Below are positions 46,940 through 58,290 of a stretch of 64,000 bases of DNA, in pieces; positions within the stretch are counted from its first letter, which is position 1; every line of letters begins with the position of its first letter. The stretch comes from Spirodela intermedia. Its lineage: Eukaryota > Streptophyta > Magnoliopsida > Alismatales > Araceae. The notes under the pieces were generated by a model, which saw nothing but the letters and a program-made list of their open reading frames with translations, did not search any database and was not told the origin of the DNA. The stretch is from contig LR746267.1 in NCBI GenBank assembly GCA_902729315.2, positions 1,665,501 through 1,729,500 of the forward strand. The letters are read 5' to 3'. A program made the translations under genes and the position numbers.

Positions 46940-48360
46940 GGGGTGGGTGGCGCGTAATCCACCGGGGACTCGTTTTCCGTGTTGCCCCGCTGACACCTTA
47001 TCCGTTCCAACCCTCCGCTAAAGTTGAGAATGGATAAAATGTCTCGCTTCTTCAAAATATTTCCGTGGAAGAGTTTGACCGTTCGACGGAGTAGGCAGCG
47101 CCTTCTTATCAGAGCAAGTCGGCGAACCCGATTTGTCCACATTGGGGATTCTGAGCGCAACGGCCGAAACATTATCCCAGCGCTCCGAATCGCTCCCACG
47201 GCGGACGGAGCTGATTACAGCAGCACAGGTACTTTTAGGGATCGCGTTTTCTTTAATCACGGCTCGCAGTTTTCCACGGAGAAACTATTTTTCAAATGGC
47301 CCCAGCAGGGACTGCTCTAAGCTGTCACCTTGCCTACATTGGGAATTTGTTACGTTGAGCGCGTCGGATGTTCGCCAGATTTTGTTGAACCCGAAGAGCT
47401 TACTAATTGTCAACTACTCGCAGCATTCTGAAATACGAGTATCTAGAAGCGTACGACGCAACTAGTGTTATCATTTACTTTATTCTAAGTAAGGACGTCA
47501 GATGTACGAACGTAGGAAGTTCCCAACGGTCAGAAGAGAGGGCCCGTCAGTAGTTGGGCACGTGGCACACTTAATGGGCAGGTCGCCCATTCATTCCAGC
47601 CGAAAGAGCCACGTTTCAGCTCGTGGCGGAAGAGAAGACGAGGAGCCAGTAAAATGAGAGAGCATGTCCACCTGCCCAAGCGCCAGGAGGGTGGAAAGCC
47701 ACTGGGGGTTCAGCGGCAAACGGAAGGAGGCTGCGTCCTTTGGTTTCACTGCGCCATTGAGCTCGCCGTCGCTGCTGGATGCGGCGTGTGCGAACTATAA
47801 CAGTGGAGAGAGAGAAAAGGCACCTGGGATGAAGACAAGTATCTAACCGGAGCATAACTCTCTTCACGAGAAAATCAGATTAACAGCAGCTGTCTTGCTG
47901 GATGGAATGAGAGAGTCTATTAAAATGAGCATGATGAGGTAATCCTTGAATCCCTCACGGCTCTCTTCTTTCTATCACTTGGGTCTGAGAGAGTATTAAA
48001 ATGAGCATGATGAAGTTTTATGACCTTCCTGTTTAACGCTGTAATCTTTTTACCGATTGGTCTTTGATATTTTTCCCTCTTCGGTTTGACGATTTGTCAT
48101 GTATATTTTCATGTTGACTATCATTCGAATGACCGTTTAAACTTATTATGATTCGAAACATGCTTGAACTGTTCATATACTGCATTTCATTCTTCTTTAT
48201 CAGTGACTCCGAGTACGCTTGCATTATATGACATTGTGAAATAATTTCGCGTAATACTATTAGGAAAAAGTTGTTCCTTTCTGCGATATCTGCGAAGCTC
48301 ACCCGAGATTTAAGTTCACCAACCGTCCCTCATCTCGTCCTGCCGGGGTCATGCCGGTAA
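46940..48360. other. Intergenic, no gene recognised
   Basis: GC-balanced sequence with open frames on both strands, none resembling the peptide family. A direct repeat GAGAGAGTNTATTAAAATGAGCATGATGA occurs near 47910 and 47985 with few changes. Confidence 0.4.
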
Positions 48361-48740
48361 CCTTTTCACACCACCAGTCGTTCACGTCTAGTGATGGCCC
48401 ACATGATCTTCTCAGCCGGACTTTTTGAATTTCTAGTCTTCCGTGAAGCAAACAATCCGTGCCGAACGAAGTGCAATTCGTTCACGTCTGGTTCGAAATT
48501 GAATTGTTGAGACTGGAGATCGTACATGATTCTTAGTGGTTCACTCCTTTCAAAGTGGCAAACATTTTGAATGGTACTTTGACGGTTCTGATTTTATGGT
48601 AGTTTTTCACGTATTAACGAATCATAGGATGCTCCGAGAGCAGAGCTGCACAGCTCTTCGAAGAAAACCTGCAAATAGCCGACTTCCTATGAGGGCATTT
48701 TGTCTGAAGATGTATCTGTCGAATGAATGTTACAAGACAC
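48360..48740 (-). repeat. Inverted copy of the C-type upstream region, no gene attached
   Basis: The reverse complement of 32530-32940 with moderate divergence. The side where a gene would be expected (below 48300, minus strand) carries no peptide ORF or signal peptide, so this is an orphan upstream region. Confidence 0.65.
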
Positions 48741-49109
48741 ACGTGCGGCTCAAAGAAATACTACTAGAAACAAAATTCAAAGATTCTTCAATATCGACCA
48801 GATGAGTATTGGGTAAAGTACAGCAGAAACTGGTGGAAACCAGAAGGTGCATTGCTTTAAGAACGAATGGATTTGAATTTCCTACTCTAGGGACAAAATT
48901 CTCCTACAAATTAAAGGTTTATCCTTGAGTAGGGGTCATCGAGTACTTGGTGGATTTAATGTTCGACAAGACTGTCTATGAAGAATGTACAGGAGCAGCC
49001 AGCAATGCAAAAGACAAGTGACATTAAGAAGCCGACAGATGGGAATGAAAAAATGCCCCCAAATAACGAACTGTGGACTTCTTTTTATCACTGTCTGAAA
49101 GATGATTTG

Positions 49110-52100
49110 TAAAATAAAAATTTACAAATCTCAAACATCATATTTTTATATATATAAAAAAATACAATTAGAAATGATGCACCTTTAGACAGTTTAGACT
49201 CTTATATCAAGTATTTAAGAATGATGTCAAGTACTTAAAGGTTTAAGCAATTCTTGGAATAACAATCTAGACTTAACTTCTTCTATTCACATCTTTTATC
49301 ATGTCTTCACTCATAGATATATTTACAAGATGTTCTAATTATTAATAATCATCTAAGAATAATATTGATCCTATATTTTCTTTTTTTCTATGGCTTGATT
49401 TTTGAAGTGTGTACTATATTTCTTTCTCCTTTTTTTTTTTGATATATATAGTAGATAAGTAACTTTTTCTATAGATAAATTTCGACAATAAGAATGATGT
49501 CTTACACCCTCTATGTGTACTCTTCATTTTCAAGGCTTTCACTTTATCCACTTATTTTGTAGCAAGTGTTTTTTATACATGATTTTCGACAATAAGAATG
49601 ATGTCTCACACCCTCCATGTGTACTCTTCATTTCCAGATTTTTCACATTGCTCTCTCTTTTTTTTCGAAATAAGTGATTTCTTCTCACAAGTCCTATAGA
49701 TCTAGGTGTAAAAATCTCTATTAAACTCAAATGATCAATCAAATTTCACATCAAGTAAATACTATCCATCAAGATCATGAAGTGAAAATCTGTAAAATTA
49801 AATCCATATTATCTATATCTATCCAAGGAGTATTCTAACATTTTATACTATTAAATCATTCTTTTGACTCAATAATAATCTTCCTAGTATCTTTTGGTAT
49901 CAACCAATCGAAATGATTTAATTTTTCATGCATGTAATATGATGTAAGAAATTTCTAAAATAGATAGTTTTGACAATTCTATTTTCTATTTTCAGTTCTA
50001 TTTTTAGTAATAATAAATTTGTCAAAAATAAATCAAAACTATCCTCTTTATAACTGTAATTTCGAATTTCACTAACATATGTCAAAAATAAGTAATATAT
50101 GTCTAGGGGGTCCTCTAGAATTTCAAATTTTTGGTTTTTTTATCTTCTATTTTTGACAGTTTGTTGTTCTTGACAAAAAACCAAAAAATAGATGTTGCAG
50201 TTTTTCCAAATTTTATTTTATTTTATTATTGTTTCAATTGCTGTTCTAATGCAAACACATTCTTAATCATCCTATAGGATAAATTAATAAATGAATACTT
50301 CACCCCCTAACTTAAAAATGACATTGTCCTCAATGATAGAAAAATCAAAACAGAATATAGAGAAAATATAATTTTCTAGTGAAGCATGCATATGTGCAAA
50401 GTTAAGCATTAAAAATATTGTCATAAATGATAAAACTCAAAAAGACCACCTCTACCTTATTTTTAATTTTCCACTTCATCTTACACTCCTACACTTTTTT
50501 GAAAAAATAAATACAGAAACAAGTTCTGCAAAATTCTAAGAAAAATAGAGCTTAAAAAAAATCAAACAGAATGAAATAAAAACCATGGGTTGCCTCCCAT
50601 GTGGCGCTGAATTTAATGTCTTTAGCTAGACAACTCTTACATCATATAAGATGACCTATGGCCATCAAAATATATTTGTATCCCAAGGTAAGTTTCATGA
50701 TATTCTTTTTCAGATTTAGCATAAATTCATATACTTCATATATATACCTTGACATACTTTCAGCCAAAACAAAATAAAAATTAACAAAATTTTCCTAAAA
50801 ATAATATTTTTATTTTGAAAAGAATTTTTCCTCATTTCTATCTTGTTTTGTAAGGCTCTCATTCATTAAAAAATATTTTTTATTAATACACCATAAAATG
50901 TGATCAGGTCATATAATTTTCAAATTAGCTCTTACCCAATCTAGAATTTTTTCATCTAAATTGATATCTCTAATTCTTCCACTCACCCATTTCTTAATGT
51001 GTTCTTTTATCTACATAATCTTCCCTTGCTCCACTTTATCTTCCATATATATTTGTTCAATTTGCAAGAAGTGAAATATTTCAAGCTTAGAAATAAATCT
51101 AATGGGCTATGGATTTTGAAGAATGGAAGGATTGTCTTCTTTAATCTCAGATCTAATGAATTCAATAAAATTCAAATTTTCTCCTCCAAAATTATCTCTA
51201 TATTCATATTCATTATTTTTGTTTCTCCCTATTAGTTGAATCAACTCTTTTTCTAGCTTTTCGTTTCTCAACTCATCAAATTCTTCATCTTCCCATGAGC
51301 TATCTTTTAATTTTGGTATATAGTATACATCATCATCCTCACTATCAACATCTATGTCTACAAAATCATGATTAGATTTATTAATTTCATCTCCTACATC
51401 TCCCAAATTAGCTGATTTTTCCTCACCTAAAATATGCTTTTGTTCATTTTTGTCTTTACTCCCTTCTACTAAAATTTAGATGATTTTTCCATGATCAGTT
51501 GTTGTTTCTTCATCTAAGGGCTCTTTCTCCTCATCATCCTCACTATATTCATTCATCAATTGTGAGTAATAAATGATTTTATTCAAATTTTCTGCTACTA
51601 TATTTTCAGTGTTAATATTCTCATTTACTTCTAATGGCTCATCGATTTCTTTAAATAATTGGAAATAAGGATCAGCTAAAATAATCTCACTCAATGTATT
51701 CATTGTCTTAAAATTTTCATTTCATGAGTTTTTTCTAAATTTATCTAGCTAGACTCTCCATGCTGAAATCTTATGATTAGACAATTTCCTGAATTTTCTA
51801 TGGGCTGACTGGGTGGCTGTCCCTCTTCTCTCCTATTCTCAAAAGCTTCTATAATTTGTTTTTGATGTAGCATCATTTGATTCATAGTTTGTTACATCAT
51901 TTGACTCATTTGCTACATCATTTCCATAGCATCAGGTTGGATTTGAAAGAATTGATTTTTTTGAAATCTATGTTCCTATTTTGGACAAAATTTAAAATTT
52001 GAATTAGATCTAAGTGCTTTTGGATTTTGAATATTATTTGAGTGTCTCCATGAAAAATTATTCCCACAATTAGGATTGTAAGAATTAAAAAAATATTTCC

Positions 52101-52560
52101 TATTTTTACTAAAATTGTGGGATACCTACACTTGTTCTTGCTTAGGATGATATTGAAAGTCGAAATAATCATTTCCACCATACATAGGACAAGTATTATG
52201 TGTATTCAATTGAAGGTTAGGAGGCTTTCTAATATTCTCAATAAGTAAATCAAGTTTTTCTAATCTTTCATTAATCTGATTAACCTCATTTCTAAATTTA
52301 AAATCATCATCATGATGTAATTTATAAATTCCTCTCTTCTTATCCCTTTTATATAATTTAAAAGAGGCTTGATCTCCAGAATTTTCACTTAAATTCTCAT
52401 AAAGACTGCTAAAATTGATGTAAAAATCTAATTCATCAAATATCTTCTTATAAACATGGACAGGAATTTATGTAATCTTACAAAGATTTAACATTTGAAG
52501 CTCCTAGATCATCTATAGCTCACTTTGGAGAAAATCTCTAAGAAATTTTACTGATTTAAT
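49110..52560 (-). mobile_element. Degenerate gypsy-like element without pol, minus orientation
   Basis: On the minus strand, 52087-52048 encodes Asn-Ser-Tyr-Asn-Pro-Asn-Cys-Gly-Asn-Asn-Phe-Ser-Trp, matching the YNPGWRNHPNFSW end of gag in Tat/Athila-type gypsy elements. Acidic open frames follow (51703-51476; 51406-51107). A short conserved end segment near 50640-50582 and a purine-rich AAGTTAGGGGGTG near 50313 come next. AT-rich sequence then runs to 49110, where similarity to 60790 stops. The same order is found inverted at 58290-60845. No protease, reverse transcriptase or integrase motif lies between gag and the end segment. Confidence 0.65.
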
Positions 52561-52905
52561 GGCCACAATAACTCAAGTCCAGATTCATTAAAGACATGTG
52601 CAAGATGATATCTTCTGAGCATTCCCGAGGGAAGACGTGTTCGACAAAGAAAGACCGTGTCGTGGAGTCCTGTAAATTCAGAAAAAAGGACGACTCACTT
52701 TGTGGCACAGAGGCTGAAGTTCGCATCCAGGACAGGCGCCCAAAGTTAAGTCGATAACTCGCCGAAGTTTTGCGCCATCCTACTTGAATTCACGCAAAGA
52801 GGAACTCAGAGAACTCCGCACCGCTCTGACAAAACGCCACCTCGAAGTTGACGATCGCCTCTTGCGAAGCCTCAAACTCTCTACCTTGTCCAGCAGACGA
52901 CATGG

Positions 52906-53200
52906 GAGCAGAAAGGGGATCCCGTCGACAGCGGTCGCTGCTGCCCTCCTATTGCTCATTTCGACCACCGCGGTCGGTTCAGCTGGGCCAAACGCTCAGA
53001 GTCGTGTGATACCGTTCCACAGGACGAACTTTATATTATTTTGCCAATTAACTTTATATTATTTCAGAGAGCCAGCTGGGCATCGCAGAATAAAAGTTAA
53101 TGGTCGTGGAAGTTACTTCATGAATAAATCAGCATCGAAATGTGTTTTTCCATCGAGAGCTGTTTACTTCATCCTAAGCTTCCTTAGTTGTTAAAAACCA
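52906..53200 (+). pseudogene. Gutted MiAMP1-like gene: signal peptide and 3' flank remain
   Basis: An open frame through 52920-52990 encodes Thr-Ala-Val-Ala-Ala-Ala-Leu-Leu-Leu-Leu-Ile-Ser-Thr-Thr-Ala-Val-Gly-Ser-Ala, clearly the family signal peptide. The nearby ATG (ACATGGGAGC, about 52901) is out of frame with it. No cysteine-rich domain follows. Instead about 90 bp of AT-rich sequence leads to ATGAATAAATCAGCATCG near 53120, which matches the 3' flank of the B genes. Flank block copy 5 then follows. The mature part has been deleted or replaced. Confidence 0.65.
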
Positions 53201-53269
53201 AGTCATCTTCAAAGTAACTGAAGATTTCCTTATTTGATCTCGTTAACGCTATCATATCTAAACGTTAGG

Positions 53270-53620
53270 TGGCTTGCTGCCATTCACGCTCCTGGCTACT
53301 TCCCGAGCGTCAACTTCCGTGAGACGATAGGATAATGTTGAACGCGAGTGGCAAAATGTTATCCAGGTCTCCCCCTGTGTCTGTCACACGTAGGTCATAC
53401 TACGGAGTGGGGAAGGAGGGGACACTTTTACACTACTCTCGAGGCACGAGAAACGTAGATACCATGCGTCTATACGCCTAGTGTCCATATCTTTTGCTCC
53501 TTACGAAGTTAGTGGACACAGTTGCCTGATGAGATTCGTTAATGACCGGAAAGGAATGCTGCATGGCTCATCAAGGGGACGCAAGAAAAACCCTTCATAT
53601 TGTTTAATTCAAGGACACAC
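53270..53620 (+). repeat. Cluster flank block, copy 5
   Basis: It follows the gutted gene in the usual order: GAACGCGAGTGGCAAAATGTT near 53340, CACACGTAGGTCATAC near 53385, GTTAGTGGACACAG near 53508, GGAATGCTGCATGG near 53551. Sequence after it (53820-53960) matches 28690-28800. Confidence 0.7.
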
Positions 53621-54263
53621 GTCTCATGGTCCGTTTGTTTGGACTTTTTCTTGACGTTGTGGTCAATTTGCCTTCTAATAACCTTCTTGCAGGCTTTATA
53701 AGGCTATATTCTCCATTTTTCCAGCGTTGGATCAGAACAAATTCCTCTTGTTATTTTTATCCCAGCTGATCCTAAACTTTCCTGCTATATATATTTTTTT
53801 TTTACTTTGTTTAAATAGGTAAGAAGATTTCATCTTCTCCATTTTCAAAGTGTACGTATGAGAAGAGAAGTGCTTGATCTTCTTCATCAATTGTAGTTTG
53901 GACTATGAAGTTGTAAGGTTAATTTACTGAACACACGTGCTCCAAAGGATTTGTCCCATCAGACATGCAATATGGCTGTTTCTGTTGGCTGCTCATCCGA
54001 GCCTTACCGTCGAACTGATTCTAGGCAATAATTAGAATACTCGGAAGTCAATAGAACTTGCTTCATTTGCTCTTATATTAAATTGACCTTCACACAATGA
54101 AGCTTATCTGCTTTTTTCGTGTCAAACAACGTACAGGGAATAAATAGGCAGCCACTATTGGTGCGGATGCCCAACCCGGATTGAATGACGCTGGACTGCT
54201 GTCTATTCTACATGCTACAAACATATGCTCTTAATATGGGCTGACAGCCTGGTCCTACTCGAC

Positions 54264-54270
54264 TATAAAA
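54264..54270 (+). promoter_or_regulatory. Orphan TATA-like box
   Basis: GAC-TATAAAA-GTATATGAG resembles the family TATA context, but no peptide gene follows. The 54275-54457 open frame has no signal peptide or cysteine pattern. 54500-55030 shows nothing recognisable apart from GAGA-rich tracts. Confidence 0.25.
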
Positions 54271-55029
54271 GTATATGAGGGAAGTAGCGCTTCAGTACAC
54301 ATCTCAGAGTTTCCGGCTAGATATTAGACAAGAAAATATACGCTTCCAACAAGATAACCAAGACGCGCATGCAACAGCGAAGCATAACAGAGGTTTCTTG
54401 ATCGAAATTAAACTTGGCGACTGTAGCATTCCTCAGTTCGAATTGGTGGTAGCCTAGTGGCTGGCAGTTGCAAACACAGTAAAAATGTCCATCTCACTGC
54501 CCTTAAATCCTTCACCGTTTGCTTCTCTGCCCCGTTCGTTCGGTTTTTCTCGGCACTGGTTTCTTAGTAGTCATTTTATGTCAGGTTCATCTAAACCACG
54601 AGGCACATCATTGAATAAGAGAGGGAGAAAGAGAGAGCGTTTAACATGAGAGAAGGAACGTTATTCGTAAAAAACAAGAGAGAATTTAGCATTAAGAGAA
54701 TAAGAGAGAATTTAATTTTAAAGCTTATTTTTGCACTTTATTTTAAGATCTCTATGGGATCGAAAAACAGATTGGTCTTTGTAACGGTTTTAGTCAGAAT
54801 ATTTACTTCGTTCCAATACCACTGAAATATAAGGCATAATAATCAAATTAATTCATCTTAAATCCAAGCCCCAAATCAACTCAAATTAAACTTGTATTCT
54901 GGCACACTAACAAAAATAATTTTAACTTAAATTCAGGCCAAATAATGAAGCCAATTTAAAACTAATATGAGCCTAATAATTACATCAAGTATTCTTTCAA
55001 ACTGAAATCAATTAAAAAAATAAATTACA

Positions 55030-57660
55030 CACTACTGTTTAATTTGAAACATTCAAATCTGTATGCGCAAATTATTATACCATCTTAATATAATTACAAA
55101 TATATATTGTTTTCTTAGTAATAATTTTTTTCAACTAATAATTAATTAATCAACTTTAATACCCCATATGTTGTGATTGTCATCAAAGCACCTATTAGAT
55201 CTAAAAAATCAGCCACCCCTTTCTTGATTATGAGACAACATTTTGATAGTAGGATTTCCTAAAAGGAAGATCCACAAAATGCATACCTTGTTACTAGTTT
55301 CTGCACCTAAGTTTAATATTCACTATTTCATCTTTGTCTAGCTTTTCCACCTTAGTGTAATCACATCAATGTTCTCTTAAAATTTCTATATACCATCTAG
55401 CTTCATCAGGTTTCTTGAGTGTGGAAAGAGAGAATTACATTGTCAGACATTAAATGAGCGCGAAATTTTAAGATTGTGCCTCCACATGTGATGTTCTATA
55501 AAACCTAGTTTAGAAGCACTTTTTAAAGAATTTCAATGATACCAAAAATGTAAAAAGAATTTTCAATCTAAAATATTTTAATAAAAAGTCTAAAGTGTAT
55601 AGATAATGATTGTAAATCGAAAGGAGTATTTAGATAGATTTTCATACATAATAATAATTCAAAGTGGATGAATGACTTTCTTCAATTGTTAATAGATTCT
55701 AAGAATACTTTTTTTTCTTTAGGATTTGTGCACCTTCTTCGCCATAATTCTTTAGGCTTTTTGTCTTCCTTTTTATTAATTCTCATAAAATTCTATCATC
55801 AGTTGTCTTAAGGCACTTCATCTCTTACTCAATAGAATTTTTCTACTTGAATGTGAAAACTCAATGTTGATAGGGAGTGATGAAATGAATTTCAAGATGG
55901 TCTTTATAAATTGAACATGTACCTTTCAGATACTCAAAAGAATCAGTATCATCATCAATACAAAATTTAATTCAGAAAGTGTCTACTTAGAATATTCACT
56001 TGTTGAGGTTAATGTATTGATCTCTTCTCATCCATAGAAGTGACAACATGTCATTTTTTTCGTGATAAGTAACGCATATTTAGTTTATTTGATGCTTTAG
56101 ATCATGTTAAACCATATTTATTAAATGAAAAATCACATAAATCATACATTAGATTAATTACCTAAAATACATGCTTAATGCATGATTTTTACATACTTTG
56201 ATAATAGGTTTATATTTCTAGCATCCCTTAATTATATATTAATATAATTGACATTTTTTCCCTTAAATCTCTCATTATTCGCAAAAAATCAGAAGTTAAT
56301 AGTTAAAGTTATTTTGTTAGATGCAAATAATATTTTTTCCTAATTTTTCTTGATTTTTCAGAATGTGTTGATTTATAGGGGAATTTTGAGCCCATTGGGA
56401 AGGTCCATTAAGGCCGATTGTGTAAGTTTATTTAATTAAATTAAAATTATTTCGCAAATTAGTGCAAATGGATGAAAACATCCTGAAATAGCTGTAAATG
56501 GACAAAAGAGTAGACGAAAAAAATTCCTGAAAAACAGATGGAGAAAAGGAAGCTAAGCTCACTAAAAATAAAAAAAATACTTTAGCAAGCTGATTCCTCA
56601 CTACTAGCAATGGATTCCAGATTTAAGGGGGGTAAAAAAACTTTCGATTTAAGGCAAAAGGTAAGATCTTTTCACCCTCTTTCTGTTGGGAGACACAGAA
56701 GTGTTCTTCCAATTCTTCATCAATTTCTTGTGTTGTTTTTGATAAAACTCTGATCTTTACATCATTAATAATTCATTTATTTGATTTATTCAGGTGACTG
56801 ATAAATGAATCAAAGAAAAAATCAAGTTTTAAGGATTTTATTCACAATTTATTTTTGAAGTTGTTTGATTTGTTGATTTCCTAAGGATCCAGATTTTAAA
56901 CCATTTTTTGTTCGATTTGTTGATTTTACTCACATACTTAATACATTGTATGTTGGTGTCATTATCTTTAGATATTTCTTTTTCATAGTCACCATTTTAG
57001 TTAATTTTCTTATATTTTCATATTATTAAAAAAATATTCTTATTTCTACTGTATTATTTTTAGAAACATATTTATAGAGATTATTTTATATGACAGTAGC
57101 TGTAGGGTAGACAATCTCAAAAACGAATCTTACTAGACCCTTTACCAAATATTGAAAGGCAATCACATGCTAGATCAAGAATTGTTAAGAATATGGCCCA
57201 AAACAGACATAAAGTAAGCACCTATAGATTCACAAAATATGGCCAATCCATGATGACCTTGAGATATTACTTTACACTAAAGTAAGATAGACCCAACCCT
57301 CAAGATTAGAACATCTATAGATACCGATGTAAAATTTGAAAGTAGGCATAGTACTTTCCAAATACTTCCAACTTTGTATAGACGCCCAAATGAAGAGCCA
57401 CATCATCAATGAGAATAATTCTAAGATATTGGTGATATGATGCAAAATTCTAGCATATCTAAGGTTGTAATAAAGATGAAGTTATTTCCTTACTCTTTGA
57501 AGGAATTAGTTATCCATATTAGAGAGACAGCTCCAAGATCATCATGGAGAAGAGACTACTTGGAGCACATCAAGATCGCCATGGATCAAGTACCACTCAA
57601 CCTAAGACTGGTGCACAATGAGATTTGTGTAGGTTCAAGATCTGGGGTGTCCTTATAATC
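55030..57660 (+). mobile_element. Degenerate gypsy-like element, 5' region and gag
   Basis: This is the inverted counterpart of 3900-7340. A gag core piece near 57475-57530 encodes Lys-Leu-Phe-Pro-Tyr-Ser-Leu-Lys-Glu, the LFPFSL-type motif of plant gypsy gag. No matching 5' LTR of the TGATAAG family is present. Confidence 0.6.
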
Positions 57661-58290
57661 ATCTAATGGATAGAGTAACTCTTAGTTCGAATTAGTTTTA
57701 TCATTTATTCTATCATTCCGTTGCATTAGATCTATTCTCTCCCCTTTGCCACTTTTTCTATTTTTCTTGTCTTCACCCTTTTTCGATTTAATTCCACCTT
57801 CACAATCTTAAGTATATCTATATATATATAAGAAATAAAATAAGTAAAATACTTACTCCCATTACCCACTTTCCCTAAGGATCAACCCTTACACGATGAC
57901 ATATTTAACCTTTAAATCGAGTTCATCAGGGTGGAGGATGAAGAGGCAGAATGACGGTGAAGGTGAAGATGTTGGGGATAATAGTGGGCAGCAAGGACAG
58001 TGAGAAGTGGGCTAGGCTGTGGCTGAAGTGTGGACAAGTGGATGATGACAAGATGGAAGGACGATGAAGTAGAATAAGGGACAGAAAGAGAGGCCCCCCT
58101 AATCCAAAGGGGCAAGAAAGAAGAGAGGAAGTCCCAAGTCCAAGAGGTGATGAAAAGAGGGGGAGGAACCCACAATCTAAGGGGTGAGATGGGGGAGGAG
58201 ACGACCTTCTAATCCAAGAAGGTAAAATAAACTTCGTGACTAATTCCACAAATCACCATCCAAATACAACATGAGTCTTATAATTCATTT
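57660..58290. other. Unassigned segment between gypsy parts
   Basis: It contains a TATATA run near 57815 and purine-rich sequence at 57920-58200. The long minus-strand Ser/Pro/Leu-rich open frames there reflect low complexity and are not genes. Confidence 0.4.

Noticed and set aside
47616-47867. GC-rich open frames on both strands
   Set aside because: No similarity to the peptide family, no signal peptide and no duplicated copy elsewhere in the window.
53060-53085. Intron acceptor (TTTATATTATTTCAG) in the gutted gene
   Set aside because: All intact paralogues are intronless and no cysteine-rich exon follows, so it is probably chance AT-rich sequence.
57912-58249. Minus-strand Ser/Pro/Leu-rich open frames
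   Set aside because: The plus strand is purine-rich low-complexity sequence; the two frames overlap and neither has a recognisable domain.
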